DNA from: Microcaldota archaeon
Lineage (GTDB): Archaea > Micrarchaeota > Micrarchaeia > Norongarragalinales > JACRGE01
Direction: 5' to 3'
Assembly (NCBI GenBank): GCA_016212465.1
Contig: JACRGE010000038.1
Coordinates: forward strand, 1 to 34,357
DNA: 34,357 nucleotides
Made by a program: the position numbers and the translations under genes. This document shows, piece after piece, positions 1 to 9,939 of the stretch (position 1 is the stretch's first letter; every line of letters starts with the position of its first letter). The notes under the pieces are model-generated. The model made no database searches. It saw only the letters and a program-made list of their open reading frames with translations, and had not been told where the DNA came from.

Positions 1-1
1 C

Positions 2-283
2 GACCACGCCGCCCCCATTTTCTGCGAGCATTTCGCGGACAAAAAATACCCTGTAGTCGGGGCGGCTTCTATTGTCGCCAAAGTAATCCGCGACGCTGAA
101 ATAGAGAAAATAAAGAGAGAATTCGGAGTGGATTTCGGGAACGGCTACACCCATTCGCCTGAAACCATTGAATTCATTAAAAAGAATTTGAAAAACCCTG
201 CTCTACAAAAATATTTGAGGCACAAGTGGGAGACGATGAAGAGACTCAAGTTCGAGCAGATGGACTTGTCTAAATTCGTATGA
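2..283 (+). CDS. rnhB: Ribonuclease HII, C-terminal fragment (5' truncated by window)
   Basis: Open frame from window edge: DHAAPIFCEHFADKKYPVVGAASIVAKVIRDAEIEKIKREFGVDFGNGYTHSPETIEFIKKN..., typical archaeal RNase HII (AASIVAKV..D, GYTHSPET). Confidence 0.88.
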   Translation, partial: DHAAPIFCEHFADKKYPVVGAASIVAKVIRDAEIEKIKREFGVDFGNGYTHSPETIEFIKKNLKNPALQKYLRHKWETMKRLKFEQMDLSKFV

Positions 284-397
284 TTTTAGAGATATTCGAA
301 TGAGAGAAGGGCAGTCTTCTCAGTTGATGGGGTTAGTAACAAGTGTTATCATCGGCTTCATAAGGGAAATAGAAACCAAATAAAATAAAGGGGAAAG

Positions 398-417
398 GCC
401 GGCTGAGCCGGCTTTTT
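398..417. terminator. GC-rich hairpin plus T-run between convergent genes (terminator-like)
   Basis: GCCGGC-TGA-GCCGGC followed by TTTTT on +; lies between convergent rnhB (+) and the membrane protein gene (-). Confidence 0.5.
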
Positions 418-422
418 GGTAC

Positions 423-1112
423 TTAGACGAGTTTCTCTATTTCTGGCCTCTTCTTTTCTGCAACCTTCGCTACGGTATCCCTGAGACCGAGGCCGAGTGC
501 AATGCCCAAGCCCAACGCGAGCGCAAAGCCGATTGCACCGAGAATGATGTAGTAGGTAAACCTCAGGATTTCCGTGTCTGCGTTCGGTAGGATGAGGGGA
601 ATCGCCATTACTATTGCTGTATAAACGACGAACACCTCAAAGAACACTCCCACGAAGTTCGCGAACGGAATTACTTTTGTTTTCTTGATGTGGTCCGTCA
701 CGTAGTCTGCCGCAAGCATTGCGAACAGCAGTATGACTATTCCTTGGACGAGTAGCGGAACATAGCCTACAAACCACAGCACGATGCTCGTCATAAACTT
801 CAAGTTCACGGTTTCAGCCGCGATGCCGAGGAATGCAGCATAGACTGTTAGCTTAAGTAACATTGCCAAGACGTGAGTGAAATTGAATCCAAGTAATGCG
901 TCGTGAATACCGTGTTCCCTAAACTTCTCTTCAAGCTGGATTTCTTCAAGGAATCGCTTTAGGATGTGAACGAGTATCTTGCTCACCACCCAAGCAACTA
1001 CTAGAAATAAGATTACAACGACCAGGGCTCCGATACCTTCAACGAAATTCTTTGCCAGATTGTTCATGGCCTGATTCAGGCAATCTCCGACAGTATTGCA
1101 AACCTCAACCAT
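423..1112 (-). CDS. Multi-helix membrane protein, MscS-type TM-helix family-like
   Basis: 229 aa with several hydrophobic helices; N-terminal VVVILFLVVAWVVSKILVHILKRFL segment and GLGLRDTVAKV C-terminus resemble small mechanosensitive-channel TM-helix proteins. Confidence 0.55.
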   Translation of the reverse strand: MVEVCNTVGDCLNQAMNNLAKNFVEGIGALVVVILFLVVAWVVSKILVHILKRFLEEIQLEEKFREHGIHDALLGFNFTHVLAMLLKLTVYAAFLGIAAETVNLKFMTSIVLWFVGYVPLLVQGIVILLFAMLAADYVTDHIKKTKVIPFANFVGVFFEVFVVYTAIVMAIPLILPNADTEILRFTYYIILGAIGFALALGLGIALGLGLRDTVAKVAEKKRPEIEKLV

Positions 1113-1440
1113 ACCAGATCACCACCGTAGGCATTATGAAATCCCTATATATAAATCTAACTAACTACTGCAGCGTCTTAAAAAAGTCTTGTCTCCGTAA
1201 GCTGGTTCCAATGGACATTTCGGTATCGAGGAGACCAGACCAAAAAGTGCGAGCAATGAGATTGTTTTATGCTAACGAAAAAAATTTAAGGTGCGAGTGC
1301 ATTACAGGAAGTTTCCAAGAATATAAAAAAATCAATTACAGGACGCGCTCAACATCAAGAAAGATATATAAGTAATAAACGAGGTATATGTGTAGCATTT
1401 ATTTCTGCTCGCATTTTAGTTTTGTTTTGGGAGTGATTCT

Positions 1441-1839
1441 ATGGTACAATATCACAGAGCGATAGGAGCAAAGCAAAAAGGCACTGGTGGAAAGAAAAAG
1501 AAATTTAGGGACAAGGTAATGGCACATGCAGGTGGCTTTTTCTCCCAACCGAAATTCGAAGCCGAGTTAAAGGAGGAAAAGAGGGAGGCGTTCAAAACAA
1601 AAGGCGGAGGCGGAAAGGTGTCGGTCAGAAAAGCGTTGTACGTGAATGTCGCCGTCAAAGGGGTTGTGAAGAAAGTGAAGATACTGAACGTGCTTGAATC
1701 TCCCGCGGACAGACACTTTGCCAGGGAGAACATCATAACAAAGGGCTCTCTCATAGAAACCGAGCTTGGTAAAGTAAGAGTGAACTCCCGACCAGGCCAG
1801 GACGGAGTCGTCAATGCAGTCTTGGTTGAAGCGAAATAA
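1441..1839 (+). CDS. rps8e: 30S ribosomal protein S8e
   Basis: [25 protein letters not shown]...[50 protein letters not shown]-like atatataag upstream. Confidence 0.93.
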   Translation: MVQYHRAIGAKQKGTGGKKKKFRDKVMAHAGGFFSQPKFEAELKEEKREAFKTKGGGGKVSVRKALYVNVAVKGVVKKVKILNVLESPADRHFARENIITKGSLIETELGKVRVNSRPGQDGVVNAVLVEAK

Positions 1840-1976
1840 TCGCATTTCGTTTGACACTTGTTCTATTTTTTCCCAATCTCTACACAAATTTTTTGTGCAA
1901 CGCCTTGAGAAAAATATTTAAATCACATTCAATTAGTATGCTCTGTATAAATTGCTCAAGGTTTGAGCGTGCTCTC

Positions 1977-2204
1977 ATGAAATTCCTCGTCATCAAGAAA
2001 ACGAAGAACCAAAACCTTCTTCTGAAAAGCGAGGAAAATGAACCGATTATAAAGAAAATGCTTTTTTTAAATCGCAAGCAGATTGGGTATGTTTTTGAAA
2101 CAATCGGCTTAGTGGAAAAACCATTCTATCTAGCCAAGGCTCCGGATCAGTGGGAGACGGTAAAGGAAGGAACTGTTCTCGAAGGCGGGGGATGTGCTAA
2201 ATGA
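1977..2204 (+). CDS. gar1: Gar1-like H/ACA RNP protein
   Basis: 75 aa from ATG 1977; IGYVFETIGLVEKPFYLAKA resembles Gar1 (G.V.d.fGpV..PY); immediately upstream of tfb, a common archaeal gar1-tfb arrangement. Confidence 0.7.
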   Translation: MKFLVIKKTKNQNLLLKSEENEPIIKKMLFLNRKQIGYVFETIGLVEKPFYLAKAPDQWETVKEGTVLEGGGCAK

Positions 2205-3103
2205 TGAAATGCATGGAGTGTGGAAGCAAGATATTGAAGAGGAATGCGGAAAGAGGGGAGATTGTATGCAGCTACTGCGGCCTCGTACTCGAAGATACCG
2301 TAATCCAAAACGGACCAGAATGGAGGGCGTTTGACGCAGAGCAGAGGGCCATCCGCGCAAGAACAGGCGCTCCGTTAAAGTATATGAGCCCAAACAAAGG
2401 GCTGGTGACTGAGATAGACCAGTACAACAGGGACAGTAAGGGAGGTAAAATCGCTCCGGCTCAACAGGCACAGCTTTATAGGATCAGGAAGTGGCACAAA
2501 AGAGCAAGCGTCTCAAACTCAGTTGAAAGAAACCTTTCCATTGCTTTGACCGAACTCAACAGAGTTTCATCGCATCTGGGCTTGAATGAAAGCATCCGCG
2601 AGGGCTCCGCACTCCTTTACAGGAGATGCGTGGAAAAAGGGCTGATTAGGGGAAGACAGATAGAAAGCGTCGTGAGCGCAGTCATTTACGCGGTATGCAG
2701 GCAGTGTGGAATCCCAAGAACACTTGATGAGATCGCAGATGCTTCAGAAATTTCAAAAAAAGAAATTGGAAGAACTTACAGGCTTGTGATGCAGGAGCTT
2801 GGGCTTAGGATACCACTCACAAATCCGCGGTTGTGTATAGCCCGTTTCGTAAATGATTTACGCCTTTCTGGTGAAACCCAGAATAAGGCAGTGGAGATAC
2901 TCGACCACGCCATAGAGAAAAAACTGATTTCAGGAAGAGGGCCCATCGGCGTCGCAGCCGCATCCGTTTACATTGCTTCAGTAATGACTGGAGAAAGAAG
3001 AACGCAGAAAGAAGTAGCGGATATCGCTGGAGTAACGGAAGTAACTATACGCAACCGCTACAGGGAGCTCATAAAATTCCTTGGATTGAGGATAGCCATC
3101 TGA
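2201..3103 (+). CDS. tfb: Transcription initiation factor IIB (TFB)
   Basis: N-terminal Zn ribbon CxxC...CSYCG, RARTGAPL B-reader-like segment, two cyclin folds; full 300 aa. Confidence 0.96.
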   Translation: MMKCMECGSKILKRNAERGEIVCSYCGLVLEDTVIQNGPEWRAFDAEQRAIRARTGAPLKYMSPNKGLVTEIDQYNRDSKGGKIAPAQQAQLYRIRKWHKRASVSNSVERNLSIALTELNRVSSHLGLNESIREGSALLYRRCVEKGLIRGRQIESVVSAVIYAVCRQCGIPRTLDEIADASEISKKEIGRTYRLVMQELGLRIPLTNPRLCIARFVNDLRLSGETQNKAVEILDHAIEKKLISGRGPIGVAAASVYIASVMTGERRTQKEVADIAGVTEVTIRNRYRELIKFLGLRIAI

Positions 3104-3160
3104 TTTTAGGTATTTTTAACGATGCATTTTCTAAGTATCTCATTCCATTCTGGTGAGTTT

Positions 3161-4309
3161 GTGAAACTGATTATAGAAGATGAAGTGATGAAAAAGCTGG
3201 AGCCAAAGATGAGCGAATGCGCGGAACTCATCAAGAAAAACCTCCATGAAGGAAGCCCCGTGATAATAAGGTTCAACGATGACGTGGACGGAATCACAGC
3301 TGGCCTGGCGATTTATGAGGGAATAATGGGTTATGCAAGAACGGAAGGTATAAAACTGGCTGGAGGGAGAGTGAAGACGATTCAAACCAGCTCACCTTTC
3401 TATGAAAAGGTGGAGCTAGTCCATGACTTAGAACTCAGAAAGCAGTTCAGCAAAAAGCCGCTGGTGATCATATGTGATTATGGCGCGAACGAGGAAAGCG
3501 TTGAAAACCTCAGCAAGATAAAAAGTGCTGGTTTTATACTGGTGGTGATAGACCATCACCCGCATGCAAAAGAAATTAAAGAGACAGCGGACACCTTCAT
3601 TTCCCCTTTTTTAGTTGGAGGGAATTCCGATTACTCAACGGGGCTGCTTGCCGTCCAAATCGCATTAGAGCTGTGGGAGGGAGTCAACAAAAATCTGGCG
3701 TGGTTTTCTCTTCAAGGTGATAAGAGTGTTTTCGCAAAGGAAAAAGGATTTAGTTTCAAAGAGCCAGTTGCAATTGATTATGTCGCAAACGAAGTTCCCA
3801 AAGAAAACAATCTGGGAGCCTACGAAAAATTGCTTGCCGACAAGGAAGCGTTGGAAAGGAATTACGAAAAGGCGATGAATAAAATAAAGTGGATTCTGGA
3901 CAACTGCAACCGGTTTTCTAAGGTAAGAAACGTTGAGGGAGTGAGGGTGGTAGTGGTCAAAATGGGCAAACTGTGCAAGAAAGGAGAATATCCTTCGAAG
4001 GGAAAGGGACTGAATTTCATAAGCGAACAATTTATCAAAAAATGCAATGGGGCGTTGATATGCATAGGGTATGGTGATGACACTATTAGCATTAGAGCGA
4101 ATGCGGAAGCGTACGAAAAAGGCTTTCGCTCCAGCAGGATAATCAGAAAACTCAGGGGAGAGTATGGGTGGGCGATAAAATCCGGCGGGGGACACGAGCA
4201 AGCTGCTTCCATAAGGATGAATGAGAGCTTGGTTGGAAAAGCAGTTGAAACCATCCTAGAGTTGACTGCGGAAGAGATCACAATTTCAAAACCACCGCCT
4301 GAAAAATAG
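3161..4309 (+). CDS. DHH/DHHA1 family phosphoesterase (archaeal RecJ-like)
   Basis: RFNDDVDGITAGLAIYEG, VIDHHPH, C-terminal GGGHEQAASIRM. Likely GTG start at 3161 after GGTGA; the ORF opens at 3122. Confidence 0.85.
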   Translation: MKLIIEDEVMKKLEPKMSECAELIKKNLHEGSPVIIRFNDDVDGITAGLAIYEGIMGYARTEGIKLAGGRVKTIQTSSPFYEKVELVHDLELRKQFSKKPLVIICDYGANEESVENLSKIKSAGFILVVIDHHPHAKEIKETADTFISPFLVGGNSDYSTGLLAVQIALELWEGVNKNLAWFSLQGDKSVFAKEKGFSFKEPVAIDYVANEVPKENNLGAYEKLLADKEALERNYEKAMNKIKWILDNCNRFSKVRNVEGVRVVVVKMGKLCKKGEYPSKGKGLNFISEQFIKKCNGALICIGYGDDTISIRANAEAYEKGFRSSRIIRKLRGEYGWAIKSGGGHEQAASIRMNESLVGKAVETILELTAEEITISKPPPEK

Positions 4310-4310
4310 T

Positions 4311-4721
4311 TTATCCTCCCTTCGCTTTCTTCAGCTTTTCTTCCAGCAACGAAAGAGTCTTGTCCGTATAGCCGTACGCTAGCTCCTTAAGCTTTTCAAC
4401 CGCTTCATCTCTTTCTGCAGAGGGGGGCAGGTGAATCTTCTTCAGTTTTGACACGCTCATTCTCTCCATTTCCTTTTTGAGCACTGAGCCAACTGCAAGA
4501 GCCCTGCCAACAATGCACGCTTTCTTTCCAGCGGCTTTCCTGCGCCTCAGCCAACGATGGAACGTCTGGTCTACCCTCGCGACCACTCCCTCGTTCGAGA
4601 GCGTAACCACGTCAATGAGCCTAACCCTGCGGAAGTTCTCTGCCGCTAGTGCCTGCTTGACGCGGGAACGCGCTTCCGCTATGTCAGTGATTTTTTTCTC
4701 AAGTTCTCGGACGCCTGGCAT
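4311..4721 (-). CDS. Hypothetical basic protein
   Basis: 136 aa, Lys/Arg-rich (FHRWLRRRKAAGKKACIVGRAL); stop abuts that of the convergent DHH gene; family not recognised. Confidence 0.6.
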   Translation of the reverse strand: MPGVRELEKKITDIAEARSRVKQALAAENFRRVRLIDVVTLSNEGVVARVDQTFHRWLRRRKAAGKKACIVGRALAVGSVLKKEMERMSVSKLKKIHLPPSAERDEAVEKLKELAYGYTDKTLSLLEEKLKKAKGG

Positions 4722-4905
4722 TCATTCACCCAAACGAGTACAAAGAGGAGAACTATTTTATGACTTCGTCGACTTCGCATCAGTTTGGTTGTTTTCAGAG
4801 AGAGAACGTATGCTCTAAAATAACAAAGGGTTCGTCTACTTTCTTGAATTCGATCTTATTCCGGGCAATTTCCCCTTTTACACTGCCTTTCTGATTTTTC
4901 TCTTC

Positions 4906-6936
4906 TCAGCCGGCTTTCACTATTCCTCCACCGATAGGAATTACGGGTCTTGGTGGAATAACCTCAAACGGAACAGGCCCCTCGCTCCCGCAGTTCGCAT
5001 ACTGAATCAGTTCCCCTGTGCAGGAGCTGTAGTATCCTTCTGACCTTGTCCCGATTCCCTTGCATACTGCTGTGCACGCGCACTTGTCGTACTTTATCAA
5101 TTCCCCGTCAAGGTACCAACCCTCGCTCTTCGTGCCGATCTTGTCGCACACAGGGATTTTGTCGGGTTTTCCTGGCTCGCACTCGTTAAAGACTTTAAAA
5201 GATTTAACTCCACATCTTGCAGTACAGTTGGCGTATATTGAAGTGCAGTTGCCGTAGGTCTCATTGCTGCATCTATTCCTGCAGGATTGTTCAGCATGCC
5301 CGTACCATGCGCTAGCTGGCTTGCACGACAGCGGACCACCCATTATCTCTTCGTGACCGTCGTAGCACTGCCAATAGGCGTTCCTGTACCAAATCCTTGG
5401 AGGCTCCGGGGACTTTTCCAACGCAATCTTCAAATAACCCATTATGCCAGGCTCTATCCTAAAACGTGATTTAGCAGGCAAGTGGCCTGGAGCACTCGCT
5501 GAAGCGACGTAGTAGCCGACAGGCAGATCGTAGAATACTGCCGCTCCGCTTGAGGTATTCTTTGTGCCCACAAGATTGTTCATCCAATCGTAGACTGAAA
5601 CCCTCGCGTTATAGAGGATTCGCTCAACAGATGCGCAGTTAATGCTCTCTGAAATGATACAGTTTGAATCGGGGGTGCAACCTACGGCTGGTTTAGGCGG
5701 AATTTCGCACATGCGGTTGTTTCTCTCAACTATCGTGATATTGATTGAGCCGGTATTGTAAACAGATTTGTTCAGCGCGATCGTCAGGTATCCACGGTCG
5801 CCACTAGCTATCTTGAAAGGCGCTTTGGCAGGCCTATAACCTGGAGCACTCGCTGAAGCAAGGTAATCCCCAGCAGGCAAATCATTGAAAACAGCTGCAC
5901 CACCGCTTGTATCCCTCGTACCAACAAGATTGTTCTGCCAGTCGTACACGGAAACAACTGCGTTATACAAAATCTTGGACGTGTTCTCTGAACCAGCGTA
6001 TTCTACGACAGTGATCTTGATGGAACCTGAAGCCCTGATTTCTCGTGTATCCGAAACGTTCCTGCAGCTCGCGTCAACAACCTTCACGAAATAACGGTAT
6101 CCTGGGGCGAAGTCTGGATAGGGGCAGTTTGTATTGACCGAACAGCTCATGGGTGTGTTAGGTCCAACACCACACACTCCAATCAAGATATTGCAAACTT
6201 TTTCTATTGACGTGCCATTGAGTGTCATTATTTTCTCAAAAATTTGAACGTTGCTTCCCACACCCATACTTTCGTAGGAAACAGAGATGTTTCCCCCTTC
6301 CTTAGTTATATCAGTTATGTTTATCCAGCGCCCAACGCAATTCGGGATTGGCTGAAGGCACGCGCCGTCATTGCAGCCGTTGGGGCAGTTGAATAGCTTG
6401 TGCCAGTAATTGGCGCTGCTGGAGCAATAGTATTCTATCAACGTGCCGCTGGTGCAGTTAGAACTAGAACAATTCAAGCAGGTGTCGGTAGCAACAGGAA
6501 AACCGGCTAGTGAAACTGTTCCCTTCACAAAATAGTTTATTCCACCATCTGAATCAGTGCAGTTCGTTACGTTAGTTGAAGAGGCACACGCTCCGTTAGA
6601 GCATGAATAGCCAGATGGACAGGTGCGTATTGTAGTATTAATTCGTCCCCAAACGCAGTAACATTCCGATACAAAAGAAGAGCCGTTTGTTGAATATGCG
6701 CAGGTATCACTTATGCCATAGCCGCCCAAACCAAAATTCTGCTCACAATAACCCCTTATGAAGATATTGATGCCGCCGTCAGAATCAGTGCAATTAGGTT
6801 GAAAAGTGGTGGTTGTAATTGGAAAGGCTGTAGTGGTCGTGAAGTTAAGATTTAGAGCTGAAAACGTGGGAAAGAAGGAGATCCCGAAGACAACCAAAAT
6901 GAAAAACGCGGAATATCCGAAGAATTTTGCATTCAT
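4906..6936 (-). CDS. Secreted Cys-rich multidomain protein with two carboxypeptidase-regulatory/PEGA-like repeats
   Basis: N-terminal hydrophobic signal; repeated NCTDSDGGIN modules; two ~70-aa repeats ILYNAxVSVYDWxNNLVGT...GGAAVF.DLP.G.Y.ASASAPG..PAK...I..G..GYL.IAL.KS; C-terminal Cys repeats GTRSEGYY..CTGELIQY..C. Confidence 0.7.
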   Translation of the reverse strand: MNAKFFGYSAFFILVVFGISFFPTFSALNLNFTTTTAFPITTTTFQPNCTDSDGGINIFIRGYCEQNFGLGGYGISDTCAYSTNGSSFVSECYCVWGRINTTIRTCPSGYSCSNGACASSTNVTNCTDSDGGINYFVKGTVSLAGFPVATDTCLNCSSSNCTSGTLIEYYCSSSANYWHKLFNCPNGCNDGACLQPIPNCVGRWINITDITKEGGNISVSYESMGVGSNVQIFEKIMTLNGTSIEKVCNILIGVCGVGPNTPMSCSVNTNCPYPDFAPGYRYFVKVVDASCRNVSDTREIRASGSIKITVVEYAGSENTSKILYNAVVSVYDWQNNLVGTRDTSGGAAVFNDLPAGDYLASASAPGYRPAKAPFKIASGDRGYLTIALNKSVYNTGSINITIVERNNRMCEIPPKPAVGCTPDSNCIISESINCASVERILYNARVSVYDWMNNLVGTKNTSSGAAVFYDLPVGYYVASASAPGHLPAKSRFRIEPGIMGYLKIALEKSPEPPRIWYRNAYWQCYDGHEEIMGGPLSCKPASAWYGHAEQSCRNRCSNETYGNCTSIYANCTARCGVKSFKVFNECEPGKPDKIPVCDKIGTKSEGWYLDGELIKYDKCACTAVCKGIGTRSEGYYSSCTGELIQYANCGSEGPVPFEVIPPRPVIPIGGGIVKAG

Positions 6937-7093
6937 GTCAAAACCTCCACTAGAATTAATCAGAATTATCTTAGAGTAAATGCTGGGTTAAGTTTATAAC
7001 CCTTTTGATTTTTTCAGGTGGAACAGAAAAACTGATACCTTGTAGGGAGGGAAAACAGAGCGGGGATAAGTAATAAGTTGAATCGGGATTGAT

Positions 7094-8623
7094 TCAAGAC
7101 ACAGCTTCCTTGATTTTCTTCAGATGCTGCATCCTCTCACTGGAGTCCCGCTTCGCGATAAGGAGTAGCACAATTATGGCAGTGAGAATGATTATGATGA
7201 TGTTCGTTAGATTTTGGCTGAGCGCCATTATTAGAAACCCAGTCAACCCTCCGTCCTTTGCGGATATTTTGGGTAGCTCAATTGTTTTCAGGGTTTTTTC
7301 ACCGCTTTTCACTGTGACAACAGGTTTTGCCTCTTCGTTGGTGGTCTGTTTTACTAGGATCGTGAGGTTTTTTTCTGAATGCGGTGGAACAGTAATGGAA
7401 TCCTCTTTTGTTATCTCCCATTGGGAGGGAATGCCGGTTATGTTTGCGGTAACATATTCCAGAGGGATGTCCTGCAAGTTTTTGACCTGAACCACTATTC
7501 TTACGACGGAGTTGTTTTGTTCTTGGATTGTACTCACTTCAGGTTGAAGGCATTTGCTTAATATGACTGTGGTCGACCCTTCTCCGAACACATGCGGGCT
7601 TTCAGCCCTTACATAAAGGGCGTTTGGTCCCAGCTTGAGCTTAGACAAGTCAGGGAGGATGATTTCAAACCCTGCTTCCTCGCCTGAGCCTACTGAAACA
7701 ACTTCCGGAAATTCAGCGAAAGGACTTCCTGAAAGGCGGTAGTCATCTTCAGTGGTGCCTTCGTTTCTTATCTTGCCTTTCACAACCAAAGAAGTTTCGC
7801 AGTCTCTTGCTGGAGTTAACGTGGGGAGAATAACTTTTGCAGAATAATAGTCAACGACGTTGATGCAGACGTCCTTTTCTTCTACTCCAACGAAGTTGTG
7901 CACTACTTGAATAGTCAACGAAAGCTTTCCTCTACCAAGAGGTGAGGGCCGCACGTCCACGAAAATATCTTTTGCTTCATTCCTTTGCAGGCTCACATAA
8001 TCTGGCGATACTTCTGCTTTAAGCTCCTGCTTGTCCCCTAATAGACTCAATTCAAAAGTCCCGGCAGCACCTCGGTTGGTGATTTGATATTTGAGTCTCA
8101 AGTGTTCTCTAGGATAAACCTTCATGCACTTGGATGGGCCAGTCAGTTCAACTGCATACACGGTTGGGTCAAATGACGCATAGGACAAAATGTTGCTGGA
8201 TATTACGTTGGAGTCCTCGCCGAGAGTCAATGCAGGCCTCCGAGGCAATCCTTCAATATAGGAATCGCATGCTTTGCACGGCGAGACGAATACTTTCAAT
8301 TGTACATAGCGCGTTTCACAACCAGAAGGATCACAGAAATCTGCTTTCACTCTAATGTTTTCCTCTCCCTTGAAACAGTCGGGAGCAGAAAAGTGGAAAT
8401 ATGTACCCAGGTTTCCTTCAGGGGAATATGAATTTTCAAAATAGCCGTTCAAGCTGCTTGACGAAGCACTTAATGCAACTGGTTTGTTTCCCGAAGCCCA
8501 TACGAATACCTTTCCTTCACCGCACGAGAGGTCGACAGTAGAAGCACTAATTCTTAGTTCAGTTGCGGAAATGAAGAGCGTGAACGCCAACAGAAAAGAA
8601 AGCAGTTTCAACGTGATACGCAT
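7094..8623 (-). CDS. Secreted/membrane-anchored beta-domain protein (NEW3/COG1470-like)
   Basis: Signal peptide MRITLKLLSFLLAFTLFISA; several Ig-like segments (RNEAKDIFVDVRPSPLGRGKLSLTIQV); C-terminal TM helix NIIIIILTAIIVLLLIAKRD. Confidence 0.65.
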   Translation of the reverse strand: MRITLKLLSFLLAFTLFISATELRISASTVDLSCGEGKVFVWASGNKPVALSASSSSLNGYFENSYSPEGNLGTYFHFSAPDCFKGEENIRVKADFCDPSGCETRYVQLKVFVSPCKACDSYIEGLPRRPALTLGEDSNVISSNILSYASFDPTVYAVELTGPSKCMKVYPREHLRLKYQITNRGAAGTFELSLLGDKQELKAEVSPDYVSLQRNEAKDIFVDVRPSPLGRGKLSLTIQVVHNFVGVEEKDVCINVVDYYSAKVILPTLTPARDCETSLVVKGKIRNEGTTEDDYRLSGSPFAEFPEVVSVGSGEEAGFEIILPDLSKLKLGPNALYVRAESPHVFGEGSTTVILSKCLQPEVSTIQEQNNSVVRIVVQVKNLQDIPLEYVTANITGIPSQWEITKEDSITVPPHSEKNLTILVKQTTNEEAKPVVTVKSGEKTLKTIELPKISAKDGGLTGFLIMALSQNLTNIIIIILTAIIVLLLIAKRDSSERMQHLKKIKEAVS

Positions 8624-8812
8624 GAACCCACCTTTCAAACAACCCTGCAATACTAATGACAAGCCCTCTTTTTATATGTTACTATTGAGCAGTAAATACA
8701 TTTATATAGTGAATCGTCGCTAATAATTGTTGTCATATTTTTCATGCTGGGGATGTTACTCGTGCTAAAGGATAAATTTAAAAATGAGGGAGCGTTTAGT
8801 AGTATAGTTGAC

Positions 8813-9583
8813 ATGGTGAAAAACGCTGACCTGCTTAATAGTCTTAGACGGCTTGGTTTGAACCAGTATGAAGCACAGGCCTATTTGACACTTTCAACGT
8901 TGGGTGAAAAAACAGCTGGAGAGTTGAGCGAGCAAGCCGAACTCCCGAGGCCAAGGGTTTATGACGTGTTAAGCAAGCTTCAAGATAAAGGATTCGTCGC
9001 TCTCCAACCAGGCAGGCCCGTGAAATACGCTGCTCTTCCTATCATGGAAGCAGTGAGGACCCTCAAGAAACAGAAGGAGCTCTCCTTGACTGACGAGATC
9101 GGCCAAGTAGAAGAGCTTGGAAAGGAAATCTCGGGCAAGATGAAAAACATTGCAATGACTGAGAGGTATGGGATAGAAGAAAACGTGTGGACCCTTAAGG
9201 GAAGGGACGCTATTTATTCAAAGATTGCGGGCATGATTGCAAATGCAAGGGACCACATAACCCTGAGCACCACGCAGGAGGGGATAGCGAGGAAGATGAA
9301 AGCGCATCTCAAGGAGTTGGAGAAGGCGAGCACGCGGGGAGTGAAAGTAAACATAGTTTCTCCAATAAACCAGAAAGAGCTTGCTTCTAAAATGGGCGAT
9401 TTGGCGAAACTCGTTTCCCACAGCCCGAAAGAGCTTCCTACGAGGATGTTTCTTGCAGACAATGAGGCGCTTCTTTTTTTAACTGACGAAAAAACCCCCG
9501 GGGAAGACGAAGTCGGAGTCTGGATTCGCTCACCTCATTTGGTGAAGACGTTCAAGCACGCGTTTGGAACGCAAGAGAAATAG
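8813..9583 (+). CDS. TrmB-family transcriptional regulator
   Basis: LRRLGLNQYEAQAYLTLSTLGEKTAGELSEQAELPRPRVYDVLSKLQDKGFVALQPGRPVKYAALP wHTH, then TrmB-type effector domain; ATG 8813 lies ~30 nt after taaatttaaaaat. Confidence 0.9.
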   Translation: MVKNADLLNSLRRLGLNQYEAQAYLTLSTLGEKTAGELSEQAELPRPRVYDVLSKLQDKGFVALQPGRPVKYAALPIMEAVRTLKKQKELSLTDEIGQVEELGKEISGKMKNIAMTERYGIEENVWTLKGRDAIYSKIAGMIANARDHITLSTTQEGIARKMKAHLKELEKASTRGVKVNIVSPINQKELASKMGDLAKLVSHSPKELPTRMFLADNEALLFLTDEKTPGEDEVGVWIRSPHLVKTFKHAFGTQEK

Positions 9584-9594
9584 TTACCTACTCG

Positions 9595-9909
9595 TTATAT
9601 GGCGGATTCTTCAATCCACTTCAGGAATTCGTCGTTTCCATCAATTTCAAAAAAAGCGATTATTGGGCACGCATCGCCGTGAATCTTTTTTATTGTGGAT
9701 ATTATTTCCTGTTTGTTTCTCAGCATTGAAAAAGCTTGAATATTATAGTACTCTTTTTCAACGACTCTTCCGTTCCACCAGTATCTAGACGGTCCGTGGG
9801 TCATCAACGAGCCAGCGACAAGCTTTCTCTTGACTAGAGCATCTGAAATCTGGTTTGCCTCCTCTGATGAAGTCGCACTAATCAAAACTTGACAAAAGTC
9901 TCTCTGCAT
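9595..9909 (-). CDS. cutA: CutA-like divalent-cation tolerance protein
   Basis: SATSSEEANQISDALVKRKLVAGSLM...SRYWWNGRVVEKEYYNIQAFSM...CPIIAF, CutA1 pattern. Confidence 0.82.
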   Translation of the reverse strand: MQRDFCQVLISATSSEEANQISDALVKRKLVAGSLMTHGPSRYWWNGRVVEKEYYNIQAFSMLRNKQEIISTIKKIHGDACPIIAFFEIDGNDEFLKWIEESAI

Positions 9910-9939
9910 AAAATAGCACTCTCCTTATCAACGCCAACG

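Noticed and set aside
1052-1375. ORF on + strand overlapping the start of the membrane protein gene and the S8e promoter region
   Set aside because: No recognisable family, overlaps an antisense coding start and contains the S8e promoter; probably spurious.
5097-6094. Multiple + and - strand ORFs inside the 676-aa secreted protein gene
   Set aside because: Antisense or alternate-frame readings of a convincing signal-peptide/repeat CDS.
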